Positions 8,669 through 13,888 of a stretch of 15,962 nt of DNA are shown here, one piece after another. Location of the stretch: positions 35,501-51,462 of the forward strand of contig BEXV01000311.1 of the NCBI GenBank assembly GCA_003118195.1, in the 5' to 3' direction. Position numbers and translations under genes: made by a program. The notes beneath the pieces were generated by a model, which saw only the letters and a program-made list of their open reading frames with translations, was not told where the DNA came from and ran no database searches. This DNA comes from Hemicentrotus pulcherrimus. Its lineage: Eukaryota; Echinodermata; Echinoidea; Camarodonta; Strongylocentrotidae. Each line of letters opens with the position of its first letter. Positions within the stretch are counted from its first letter, which is position 1.

Positions 8669-10631
8669 TACAGAAATGATTGCAAATGATTGCAAACACA
8701 CTGTAGATAAAATATACACCCCTTGTTTTTTTGTCTTTTGCTATATTGATTATGCAAATATCTTCAATTTTACCACCTCTGTTTCTTTCTTTTTAATCCT
8801 CTAGGTAAATTGAACCTGGTAGATTTGGCTGGCTCAGAGCGAGTGAATAAATCAGGATCAAGTACGGACACCCAACGATTGAAGGAAGCTCAAAGTATCA
8901 ATAAATCTCTCTCAGCTCTAGGCGACGTCATCCAGGCTTTGAGAGCTAAGCAAGGTCATATACCGTACAGGAACTCCAAACTCACGTATCTACTTCAAGA
9001 ATCTTTAGGTGAGTTATCAAACATACACATGTCTGTTTGACTTTAAAAAAAGTTGATGGATGAATGTCATGAAGATAGATTTCTTGCAAGGCCTGCAATA
9101 TATGTCAAGTGTATATTCCTTAGTCAGTGATGATAGTTCTGCACTTATTGGGTATGTTCATAATTAGAGTTTCAAGGCTTTTACCACTTTTTGAATCAAC
9201 AGGCATAAAAATATACACCTTTTGTAGGTAGCACATGGTATATATACTCAGCTGGAGGATTATGCAGGCTGATTTATGAAACAATAATAACATTTCTAAC
9301 TTGAACCTTGACACAATGCAATACCTTTTTCTGACTGTAAACCTAAGCACTCGTGTAACTTTGTCCAAATTAAGCCCAATGCAAATGATGCTAGAGCAAA
9401 TGTTAGATTACCCTTTATGCAGCTTGATTCTATTTGAATATTGTAAATGAAACCCTTTCATAAATTTATTGGTCCATTTACAAGAAGATATGTTAAGAGA
9501 GCAGAGTTCTATTGAATGAAATACACGGCTGGGTGAGGCGCGATGGCTTACTTACAAGCATGCACATGCTTTCTTAGCAGTCAGGTAAATTAAAAAACCA
9601 ACCAACAAACTAGTGTTTGTATTTGCCTCATGATTTCAGGTGGAGACAGTAAGACTTTAATGGTAGTCCAGGTCTCACCCGTAGCTAAGAACTCTGGAGA
9701 GTCTCACTGCAGTCTTAGCTTTGCTCAGAGGGTACGTAGCGTGGAGCTGGGAGCGGCTAGTAAGAGAACAGACACGGCTGAAGTAGCTGCTCTAAAGGAC
9801 AGGCTTTCACAGTATGAGGTAAGGGTTCTTTTCAGTCAAACCTGTCTATAAATGCCACCCATGGGATACAGAAAAGGTGGTCACTGTAGACAGATGGCCT
9901 TTGTCGACAGGTTCTACAATATATCTTAGAGGGAACCATTAGAGAGGGTCACTATAGACGGGTGGCCTTTATAGAGAGATGGCCTCTGAGACAGTTTTGA
10001 CTGTACTTACAATTCATAATGGTGATCTGACATGTTTGTAATGTTGCTCTCACCCCTTACAAATTGAAAAGAAGAAAAGAAGAAAAAGTGTGATAAAACC
10101 TTGATGGGAGAAGGTGTCAAAAGAGAAGAAAGTTTAGAATAATTCACTTACAATTATCTTCATTATATCCAGGGGGTTGAAACTGTATACTATAGCTTCC
10201 AGTTAAATTTTTAATGATACAAAATTTGGATGAATCCGTACCCCTTTATGTCCTCTGGAAACCCTCCAAAGATTTTGGTAGGTCTTTGAGAGGAATTATC
10301 TTAGCCCATTAGTGCTCTGAAGTCTGGGTCCCCGGCCACCCTCCCCACCCCCNTCTCATAGAAATAAAGTTTAGGAAGTGGGATGAGAACTAGAAAGGAG
10401 AAAATGATTTTTAATTTAATTGATTTTGAATGGCATGAAATAGTTCATGTTCAGTAATAGAGCAAAGAAGAGGCAAATATGATAGAGATCATGCAAGATA
10501 TCATCATTAAACCCATTTTCTTTTGTTGTTTTTTTGACTTCCAGGAGGTTCCTACATCGGCATCTTACTCCACACCTGCAAGAGCAAAAACTCCTACGAA
10601 CAAAACGCTGAAGGTGACACCAAGACGATGA
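220..10631 (+). CDS. KIFC3: Kinesin-14 C-terminal motor protein, KIFC3-like (3' 13 exons, 5' end missing)
   Basis: This entry spans the joined coding sequence: 220-346, 904-1136, 2331-2531, 3592-3771, 4219-4497, 5238-5531, 5919-6023, 6481-6608, 7332-7449, 8156-8285, 8805-9008, 9640-9818 and 10545-10631. The total is 2265 nt, or 754 codons plus stop. Every intron is GT-AG and every join keeps frame. Residues about 1-345 form a Glu/Lys/Gln-rich coiled coil, and about 350-378 form the neck. The motor core runs from [10 protein letters not shown] (379) to RVRSVELG (697-704), followed by a 50-residue tail. Nucleotide-binding motifs are intact: GQTGSGKT (462-469), NEHSSRSH (572-579) and DLAGSE (605-610). 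Known family members are ATP-driven, usually minus-end-directed microtubule motors that work in organelle transport, adhesion and microtubule organisation. The neck run [18 protein letters not shown] and the preceding [10 protein letters not shown] match my memory of vertebrate KIFC3 better than KIFC1. The symbol is an orthology inference. The N-terminus lies upstream. Confidence 0.95.
347..903. other. Intron 1 (phase 1)
   Basis: Donor GTATGT and acceptor CATGACAG. Apart from the element at 619-761, the intron holds AT-rich sequence with no recognisable gene. Another AG-rich stretch at 783-850 has no support as an exon. Confidence 0.85.
619..761. mobile_element. Small inverted-repeat element (MITE-like) in intron 1
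   Basis: The left end reads AGGGCGTTTCACAAACC and the right end, reverse-complemented, reads TAGGGGGGCATTTCACAAAAC. Both are followed by a related ATGACAAATG / TCATCAAATG motif and a run of A or T. The roughly 143-bp unit has no coding capacity. It shares its GTTTCACAAA terminus with the elements at 2544-2822 and 13889-14203. No clear target-site duplication was seen. The arms are gapped, suggesting an old copy. Confidence 0.6.
904..1136 (+). CDS. KIFC3: Exon 2: coiled-coil stalk
   Basis: The acceptor is CATGACAG (ends 903) and the donor is GTTAGT (1137). The two bases GT complete the Gly codon begun in exon 1, followed by 77 codons (residues 44-120). The sequence [19 protein letters not shown] and what follows is a classic coiled coil with Leu/Ile/Met at a/d-like positions. 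A '[10 protein letters not shown]' segment near the end may be a short break in the coil. Reading on into the intron meets a stop within a few codons (1155-1157), which supports the donor. The in-frame ATG at 906 is not taken as a start because exon 1 joins in frame. Confidence 0.92.
1137..1743. other. Left part of intron 2, no gene found
   Basis: AT-rich sequence with short T runs. The only structured piece is at 1551-1590: CTGACGAC, then TAGTCGACC, then TTCGAAACGTC. The TCGAAACGTC word recurs, from memory, near the 3' ends of several retroelement families, notably Penelope-like ones, but one word is too little to name an element. Confidence 0.5.
1746..2300. mobile_element. TA-flanked inverted-repeat DNA element (non-autonomous) in intron 2
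   Basis: A 26-bp terminal inverted repeat (1746-1771 and 2275-2300) matches at 22 of 26 positions; it starts CCGTATTT and ends AACGCCGCA. TA dinucleotides flank both ends (1744-1745, 2301-2302), as expected for insertion at a TA target, the habit of Tc1/mariner/pogo-type transposases. Subterminal direct repeats of the form CCGCACCCC.GA.TTT occur at about 1783 and 2233. No transposase is encoded; the short open frames inside look random. A poly-A run (1808-1820) and a tRNA-Leu-like segment lie inside it. Confidence 0.75.
1824..1907 (-). pseudogene. Degenerate tRNA-Leu-like segment (tRNA pseudogene or SINE head)
   Basis: The minus strand reads GGTGCAGGATAGTCGCGCGG, TCTAAGGCGCCGGCTTCAAT and, later, CCAGGTTCGATCCTG. 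The GGTCTAAGGCGC run and a TTCAA-type anticodon loop resemble tRNA-Leu. The anticodon stem does not pair well and the T-loop box reads GGTTCGATCC, one base shorter than GGTTCGANNCC. It is therefore not a working tRNA gene. An A-run borders its 3' side on the plus strand at 1808-1820. It may be a SINE head captured by, or inserted into, the surrounding DNA element. Confidence 0.5.
2331..2531 (+). CDS. KIFC3: Exon 3: coiled-coil stalk
   Basis: There are 67 whole codons (residues 121-187), with introns in phase 0 on both sides. The acceptor is GTCTCATATAG (ends 2330) and the donor GTGTGT (2532). It encodes [20 protein letters not shown] and continues through [19 protein letters not shown] to NPK. 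This charged coiled coil has a Pro near the end that should break the helix. The acceptor lies only 30 bp past the right end of a transposon-like element (1746-2300). A decayed copy of codons from the second half of this exon is found at 3258-3308. Confidence 0.9.
2544..2822. mobile_element. Long-inverted-repeat element (MITE/foldback) in intron 3
   Basis: The arms 2544-2608 and 2758-2822 are inverted copies of 65 bp with 63 matches. They start GGGG.GTGTTTCACAAAG, continue with ACTAAGATCGACTTTAAG and end GGCAGGCCATTCATG. The centre of about 150 bp is AT-rich and non-coding. The near-perfect arms suggest a fairly recent insertion or ongoing arm homogenisation. It begins 12 bp after the exon 3 donor. 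A transcript would fold into a long hairpin there. Confidence 0.85.
2922..2992. repeat. Two copies of a 34-bp unit (ATT run + ACTCCGGTCATTAGAT)
   Basis: TTACTCCGGTCATTAGAT occurs at 2941-2958 and again at 2975-2992, each preceded by an ATT run. The 34-bp period probably arose by slippage in the ATT tract inside the SINE. Confidence 0.8.
3195..3249 (-). promoter_or_regulatory. Pol III internal promoter (A and B boxes) of the SINE
   Basis: A box TGGTTTAGTGG (rc of 3239-3249) fits TRGYNNARNNG. B box GGTTCAAATCC (rc of 3195-3205) fits GGTTCRANNCC. Whether it is still transcribed cannot be judged from sequence. Confidence 0.6.
3258..3308 (+). pseudogene. Decayed partial copy of exon 3 in intron 3
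   Basis: This 51-bp stretch reads [17 protein letters not shown], against [17 protein letters not shown] in exon 3. By hand count 38 of 51 bases match, and many differences fall at third codon positions (GAG/GAA, CTG/CTA, AGG/AGA, AAG/AAA). Similarity stops at 3308, and the frame then runs non-homologous to a stop near 3348. On its left it abuts the tRNA-like head of the SINE, so the missing 5' two thirds may have been lost at that insertion. There are no usable splice sites: nothing pyrimidine-rich precedes it, and only a weak GTAACA follows at 3315. I infer a relic of a duplicated, possibly once alternative, exon. Confidence 0.7.
3309..3591. other. Right part of intron 3, nothing recognised
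   Basis: AT-rich sequence leading to the acceptor of exon 4. It ends in a TTCTTTCTG / TTCGTTTATTAG pyrimidine-rich tract. No repeat or gene was identified. Confidence 0.6.
3592..3771 (+). CDS. KIFC3: Exon 4: coiled-coil stalk
   Basis: There are 60 whole codons (residues 188-247), flanked by phase 0 introns. The acceptor is CGTTTATTAG (ends 3591) and the donor AAA|GTAGGC (3772). It begins [20 protein letters not shown] and ends VDSLVQK. Strong Lys/Glu alternation with Leu at heptad-like positions indicates a continued coiled coil. The intron reads on as hydrophobic residues unlike the coil, so the donor is placed where the coil character ends and exon 5 resumes it in frame. Confidence 0.9.
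3772..4218. other. Intron 4 (phase 0), nothing recognised
   Basis: 447 bp of AT-rich DNA between GTAGGC and TTTCACGTAG. No inverted repeats or coding stretches were noticed. Confidence 0.8.
4219..4497 (+). CDS. KIFC3: Exon 5: stalk end and pre-neck region
   Basis: There are 93 whole codons (residues 248-340), phase 0 on both sides. The acceptor is TTTCACGTAG (ends 4218) and the donor GAG|GTAGGT (4498). The first 50 residues ([19 protein letters not shown] onward) are coiled coil. The second half is not a simple coil: it contains [20 protein letters not shown] and [19 protein letters not shown]. Relatives of this segment precede the neck in vertebrate KIFC3 as I remember it, which is one reason for choosing KIFC3 over KIFC1 or plant kinesin-14 classes. 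Confidence 0.93.
4498..4917. other. Left part of intron 5, with possible cryptic exon
   Basis: A strong-looking acceptor CTTTCTTCCTGTCTATAG ends at 4697, and a second AG at 4713 opens a 43-codon phase-0 frame (4714-4842) ending in TAA. That frame reads [16 protein letters not shown], then [20 protein letters not shown]. No downstream donor or poly(A) signal supports it strongly. The rest is AT-rich and featureless. Confidence 0.35.
4918..5218. mobile_element. Inverted-repeat element (MITE-like) ending next to exon 6
   Basis: The left end TGGATGGTATTCT (4918-4930) is repeated exactly, inverted, at 5206-5218. Inward, both arms share AGTTAAGCC and then AGTCCACACTT with gaps between. The 301-bp unit has no coding capacity. 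The right end lies 19 bp before the exon 6 acceptor, so the inverted repeat (CTTAACTAAT at 5195-5204) overlaps the normal branch-point zone. Confidence 0.75.
5238..5531 (+). CDS. KIFC3: Exon 6: kinesin-14 neck and motor domain start
   Basis: There are 98 whole codons (residues 341-438). The acceptor is TTGTTTAACAG (ends 5237) and the donor GAG|GTAAGC (5532). The neck helix [20 protein letters not shown] runs directly into [11 protein letters not shown] (378-388), the conserved neck/motor junction of minus-end-directed kinesin-14 proteins. The first motor strand carries the RVRP motif that contacts the nucleotide base in kinesins. It continues through [10 protein letters not shown] and [15 protein letters not shown], matching the FxxDxVF element ahead of the P-loop. 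A transposon-like inverted repeat ends about 20 bp before the acceptor. Confidence 0.97.
5532..5918. other. Intron 6 (phase 0), nothing recognised
   Basis: 387 bp, T-rich near its 3' end with several T runs before TTGTTTCAG. No other structure was noticed. Confidence 0.8.
5919..6023 (+). CDS. KIFC3: Exon 7: P-loop exon
   Basis: There are 35 codons (residues 439-473), phase 0 on both sides. The acceptor is ATTGTTTCAG (ends 5918) and the donor CAG|GTTAGT (6024). It encodes [19 protein letters not shown] then [16 protein letters not shown]. The Walker A Lys and Thr of GQTGSGKT bind the ATP phosphates. Because the exon length is a multiple of three, skipping it would remove only the ATP site and leave the reading frame intact, giving a catalytically dead protein. 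Confidence 0.97.
6024..6480. other. Intron 7 (phase 0), nothing recognised
   Basis: 457 bp of AT-rich DNA with an A-rich patch at 6300-6320 (ACAAAAACAAACAAAAAAAG). No repeat element or gene was seen. Confidence 0.8.
6481..6608 (+). CDS. KIFC3: Exon 8: motor domain, alpha2/beta4 region
   Basis: There are 42 codons plus two bases (residues 474-515 and part of Arg516), so the following intron is phase 2. The acceptor is TCCTTATGCAG (ends 6480) and the donor GTAAAT (6609). It encodes [19 protein letters not shown], then [27 protein letters not shown] and EIYNE are highly conserved motor landmarks. The AG completes to AGG (Arg) with the first base of exon 9, giving the expected EMLRDLL. Confidence 0.96.
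6609..7331. other. Intron 8 (phase 2)
   Basis: 723 bp, donor GTAAAT and acceptor CTTTTCTGTAG. It is AT-rich throughout and carries the 45-bp tandem repeat listed separately. The open frames crossing it are low-complexity and lack splice or codon support. Confidence 0.8.
6961..7097. repeat. Degenerate tandem repeat, period about 45 bp, in intron 8
   Basis: CTTTGAATTT occurs at 6986 and 7031, and CATCTCT.ATATTT at 7011 and 7056, both 45 bp apart. Partial units flank them (TTAATATTAATACATC before, CATCTTTTAATTATATAAA after). About three copies in all, with AT-rich drift between them. Confidence 0.7.
7332..7449 (+). CDS. KIFC3: Exon 9: motor domain, L8/beta5 region
   Basis: One base completes the split Arg codon, then come 39 codons (residues 517-555). 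The acceptor is CTTTTCTGTAG (ends 7331) and the donor AGG|GTATGT (7450). It encodes [20 protein letters not shown] then [24 protein letters not shown] is the usual loop 8/beta5 landmark of kinesin-14 motors. The residues between DLL and YVPGL are the variable microtubule-facing part and look ordinary for the family. Confidence 0.96.
7450..8155. other. Intron 9 (phase 0)
   Basis: 706 bp. A CpG-richer island at 7733-7870 contains AGCAACAGTTTT twice (7733-7744 and 7810-7821) around CGAATATCACTAGCGAC. It is followed by a GATAAT-type simple repeat (about 7916-7975). The island may be an unnamed repeat fragment. No coding sequence was seen. Confidence 0.6.
7896..7975. repeat. ATA/GATAAT simple repeat in intron 9
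   Basis: The run of AATAATGATAATGATAA-type triplets follows AAGTGCTTTAATAATAAC. The preceding word loosely resembles the SINE tail at 1-121, so this could be an isolated tail remnant. Confidence 0.6.
8156..8285 (+). CDS. KIFC3: Exon 10: switch I exon
   Basis: There are 43 codons plus one base (residues 556-598 and part of Gly599), followed by a phase 1 intron. The acceptor is CGTTTTCAG (ends 8155) and the donor G|GTAAGT (8286). It encodes [17 protein letters not shown] then [18 protein letters not shown]. The switch I motif NEHSSRSH (572-579) has its catalytic Ser and Arg, which sense the gamma-phosphate. In many relatives the Cys of TACT is Ala or Glu/Asp, a mild change. The start of the following intron resembles the start of exon 11. 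Confidence 0.97.
8286..8804. other. Intron 10 (phase 1)
   Basis: 519 bp, donor GTAAGT and acceptor TAATCCTCTAG. It holds the CT microsatellite and decoy acceptor listed separately. The first 12 bases with the last exon base read GGTAAGTTGAAC, against GGTAAATTGAAC at the start of exon 11. Confidence 0.9.
8584..8666 (+). repeat. CT microsatellite in intron 10
   Basis: An interrupted (CT)n tract with two long pure blocks, broken by AGTCCCC and TTT. It forms a long polypyrimidine tract on the transcript strand and runs straight into TTCCTACAG (AG at 8672-8673), giving a strong decoy 3' splice site 131 bp before the real one. Confidence 0.9.
8805..9008 (+). CDS. KIFC3: Exon 11: switch II and microtubule-binding L12
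   Basis: Two bases complete Gly599, then 67 codons (600-666), then the first base of Gly667. The acceptor is TAATCCTCTAG (ends 8804) and the donor GTGAGT (9009). It encodes [17 protein letters not shown], containing switch II DLAGSE (605-610), then [16 protein letters not shown] and [24 protein letters not shown] (653-659) lies in the main microtubule-binding surface. All key residues for ATP hydrolysis and filament binding are present. Confidence 0.98.
9009..9639. other. Intron 11 (phase 1), nothing recognised
   Basis: 631 bp of AT-rich DNA between GTGAGT and CATGATTTCAG. Open frames on both strands are short and not protein-like. No inverted repeats were noticed. Confidence 0.8.
9640..9818 (+). 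CDS. KIFC3: Exon 12: last motor segment and start of tail
   Basis: Two bases complete Gly667, then 59 codons (668-726). The acceptor is CATGATTTCAG (ends 9639) and the donor GAG|GTAAGG (9819). It encodes [37 protein letters not shown] and then [20 protein letters not shown]. The segment [13 protein letters not shown] is the terminal motor helix. Relatives usually read SLKFAERV, with a Tyr where this protein has Cys690, a small oddity. The ~20 residues after it look like a short helix beyond the motor. Retaining the intron would add about ten residues and hit a stop at 9849-9851. Confidence 0.96.
9833..10003. mobile_element. Short inverted-repeat element in intron 12
   Basis: The left end CAGTCAAACCTGTCTA is matched by the inverted right end CAGTCAAAACTGTCTC. 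Inside are two imperfect direct copies built on GGTCACT.TAGAC followed by GGCCTTT (about 9878 and 9949). I recall related 'GGTCACTATA..GGCCTTTATA' repeats in several marine invertebrates. The 171-bp unit encodes nothing and starts 15 bp after the exon 12 donor. Confidence 0.65.
10004..10544. other. Right part of intron 12, with one ambiguous base
   Basis: It holds a purine-rich patch (10067-10135, AAAAGAAGAAAAGAAGAAAA), a C-rich patch ending in an undetermined base at 10353, and a T-rich tract before the exon 13 acceptor. Nothing else was recognised. Confidence 0.8.
10545..10631 (+). CDS. KIFC3: Exon 13: basic C-terminal tail and stop codon
   Basis: This exon holds the last 28 codons (residues 727-754), [17 protein letters not shown] then [11 protein letters not shown], and TGA at 10629-10631. 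The acceptor is TTTGACTTCCAG (ends 10544) after a T-rich tract. The tail is basic (Arg and Lys, with one acidic residue at the start) and has three Thr-Pro pairs (736-737, 742-743, 751-752), which could be targets of proline-directed kinases. The acceptor reads CAG-GAG, so a tandem shift by one codon is possible but GAG acceptors are weak. The exon choice rests on frame, splice signals and the sharp end of coding character. No homologous tail is known to me. Confidence 0.85.
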   Translation, partial: EVPTSASYSTPARAKTPTNKTLKVTPRR

Positions 10632-12656
10632 TCAATAAACTACTCCTCATCATCAATGTCTGTAATACATGGCTCTGTGCATTTGTGATAAGATATACAA
10701 TCAACAACTCTTTTGAAAACATCTTTTATTTCTGCTACAACTTAAATGTATGAATCAACTGTCGAGTGAATGAATATTAGTGAGCAGTGACATTATGACC
10801 ATGATCATCAATTCCTAGTCACTAATATCAGTTTATTTATTTCAAGAGAACCATGTGTAAGGTTTCCTTGAATTCTTTCTACACATAATCTAAAACTCTC
10901 CTGAAAATTTCATTCATCTTAACTTAAGTGGGAGAATGATCGCATTGCATGATGATCAATCAAGATGTTTGTCATGATGGTATAATCTTATTCTTCTATC
11001 ATCTGTGTGATGAAATGGGGCATTCCCACAACAAAAGATTGTTGGAGTATTCTCATATCAACTCTCTCCTTGATGTTTGTTATTACAACTGCAATGGATG
11101 AATGAGCTGTAAAATGACTCCAAAAAATTGACTGCAACTCGACAATGACGATCAACCTACTTCAAAATGATGTCATCATATTCATTTAGAGATCCATCTC
11201 CATGTAATGAAATACTACTTCTTGCTACAATTCTATAAGCAACTCTTCTTTAATGTCTTATACAACTGAACAAATAATTCTACTGTTGGGCAGCAGATGG
11301 CAAGAAACTGTGTGAAGAACAACTTCTGGCTTGACAAAATCCACAAGAGTGGATGAAAGCTGGCCTATTAGATTTTAAGATTAGTAGAAGCCTGAATGAT
11401 ATGTTATATGGTCGCCCCAATCAATGAAAAGTTCCCGTATCAACTCTGCTGATGAATGATCATTAATACCTAGAACAAAAATGATCAAACTAATTCCAAT
11501 CATCGAAAGAGGGATGAATGCTGAATCATGAATGTAACCTTTTTAATGTTATAACTTTTGCATTTTAGCAATTACACTCTTAACAACTCTCCTATACTTA
11601 TGATTCTCTGACAATGTAAATGTGCTACTGCAATCATATTTGATGATGATCAGAGTAACCGTAACTAGAGGTAGATTATATCTTAATTGTAAAATATATT
11701 CTTGAAGGATAACCATCTCATGTTCCTTTTATTTATTTACGACCATGTGCATCATTATCATAGGAATAAGATAATTTGTGATTCTCAAAAGGAATTGTTT
11801 AGAAAAAATATCATTCTTTTTGTGTCATCGAACAAATTTTTATTGTGTCTGTATATTGATAATGGTGTGCTAGCGATGAATTCGATTTTAACTTATTGAA
11901 AATGCATATATTTATAAAAATCATGCACTTATATGCTATCAATATTTTTTTCTGTCTTTTAGAACTTTGGCAAAATTAATGTAGGAACAATAACAAGACA
12001 AACCGTCTATTACTACTGTTAACCCTTTCACCTGATTTTAACAGTTATTCACAAGCTTGCATTATTGATGTTGTCTATATTGTGTATAAAAAGAACGTCC
12101 ATTTCAGAATTTTTTTAGAGAATCATGATTGGGTAAATTGTTGGCAATTTTCTATTTGAATGAAAAGTGTGTGCTTTTAAATGTATAGTAGATATTATAT
12201 GCTTCAAAACAGAGTTTATGTGATTAATATTATGCTGATAGAGCCTATGTACTTCTGTAAAGCCTGTTTCAGGGATGATTGCAAATGCCATTGAAATATG
12301 ATTGAGCATTATTTTCAAAAAAGTTAACATTATTATATTGGCTGAATCAGGAACATTTTTGAAGGGTTTGATTCATACAGTTCATCATTGATGTATTCAC
12401 CAATCTAGCAAATGGGCCTTATACAATATTATCAGTCAATGCACAAAGAAGAGGACAAGTTTTTTTTCAGACGTGGCATATTTTGTGAAACAGGCTGATG
12501 TATTCAGTGTGTGTATTCTTTGTTAATGTGTGCATGGACCTCATAGATTTAGCTATCAGTACTTACACTTTGCACTATGCTAGTACTTCCAGACTGAATA
12601 TGAAATATATATGTAGCAAACGTTGTGCCAATCGATCGATGTATGTGTAAAATACC
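10632..12656 (+). other. Proximal 3' region, probably 3' UTR
   Basis: About 2 kb after the stop codon with no gene. A CAATAAAC hexamer site (AATAAA at 10634-10639) lies almost on the stop codon, too close to be an ordinary poly(A) signal for this mRNA. Six CAACTCT/AAACTCT words recur at 10705, 10893, 11059, 11240, 11441 and 11584, often near GATCATCA-like words. An 11-bp inverted pair AGCCTGTTTCA (12261-12271 and 12486-12496) may mark another small element. Splicing beyond the stop cannot be excluded. Confidence 0.5.
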
Positions 12657-13046
12657 AAAGAAATGATCTGAGAGTGATGGAACGAATGACAAAACAAAGA
12701 AATGATCTGAGAGTGATGGAACGAATGACAAAACAAAGAAATGATCTGAGAGTGATGGAACGAATGACAAAACAAAGAAATGATCTGAGAGTGATGGAAC
12801 GAATGACAAAACAAAGAAATGATCTGAGAGTGATGGAACGAATGACAAAACAAAGAAATGATCTGAGAGTGATGGAACGAATGACAAAACAAAGAAATGA
12901 TCTGAGAGTGATGGAACGAATGACAAAACAAAGAAATGATCTGAGAGTGATGGAACGAATGACAAAACAAAGAAATGATCTGAGAGTGATGGAACGAATG
13001 ACAAAACAAAGAAATGATCTGAGAGTGATGGAACGAATGACAAAAC
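12657..13046. repeat. Minisatellite: 10 identical 39-bp copies
   Basis: The unit begins AAAGAAATGATCTGAG and ends CGAATGACAAAAC. It repeats exactly ten times with no mismatch that I could find, and the flanks show no partial decayed units. Because 39 is a multiple of three and the unit has no stop in one + frame or in any of the three - frames, it produces long open frames of a 13-residue repeat (for example RNDLRVMERMTKQ). These are artefacts of the period. There is no start context, splice support or variation suggesting a protein. Confidence 0.95.
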
Positions 13047-13888
13047 AAAACTGAAGACGGGATAGATACAAGATACATGTATTTTTGTTTAATTGAAGGG
13101 GGAGATAACATGCATGTTTACTTATACTTCAACGAAGATCGGATATTGCATCTCAAAAATGATTATGTAGACGTTTTTCACTTGGTTGGAATGATTGAAT
13201 TAATATTAATCATTACAGAACCATATTCTAAGAGGAGTTTAAGTTTGAATTTTGTAATCAGTTTTAATTTTGATCCATGACACTGTAGACTTTGAGTTTG
13301 TTTGAGTAATATGAATATACATACGATTATTTCTATTGCGTTATAACATAGACCTTGTGTGTGTAATACAAATACCGGTAGATAAGTAATTAAGTCTCAG
13401 TTTAGAAAATGTACATTACTTAACATTATATTTTTTCTGACTTCAGTAATCAAATTAGTAATTTTCTGCATTTTCAACATCACAATATCAAAAATATTTG
13501 TATGAAGTTGCCGATCTGCTAGAGTTTGATATATATTGAAATATGTTTTTCAGGGAGAGAGATCTATACAGGTTTGACAAAGTCCTATCTTTACTTACAT
13601 ATGTGTGCTACACTGACTGATGAGTGTTGTCTGTAAAAGCATTAGAAATCACCATCCTTTCAAAATGTCATCAAATTGTATTTGTTTGCACAACTTTGAA
13701 TTACCGGTATGCTAAAACCACATTGTGCTGCTTGTGCCGGGGACATCCCAGTTAACCAGAGGCCCCCCCCCCCCCCAAGAAAAAGCAAGGATCACAATTG
13801 AAGACGCAAATTTTCACTGTTGTATTTTCACCATGTTTCGATCTCAAGATTCTTTGATCTCATACAATTCCTGAGAGAGTAGAAGGTG
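13047..13888. other. 3' flank, no gene; poly-C run
   Basis: AT-rich DNA with a pure 14-base C run at 13763-13776. Short open frames look random. Nothing else was recognised. Confidence 0.6.

Noticed and set aside
8383..8679. 98-codon frame ending in a Ser/Leu run
   Set aside because: The C-terminal half is only the translation of the CT microsatellite.
12261..12496. Another small inverted-repeat element
   Set aside because: Only an 11-bp end match (AGCCTGTTTCA) with unrelated flanks inward, too short to call on its own.
12657..13046. CRISPR-like array
   Set aside because: The repeats are directly adjacent with no unique spacers, and the DNA is animal nuclear sequence.
12549..13111. Long minus-strand open frames with a SFVPSLSDHFFVL repeat, and the plus-strand RNDLRVMERMTKQ repeat
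   Set aside because: They arise because a stop-free 39-bp unit (a multiple of three) is repeated ten times. All three minus frames are open at once, which real coding sequence does not do.
13763..13776. Poly-C run as a functional element
   Set aside because: A plain homopolymer, prone to length errors in sequencing; no structure around it.
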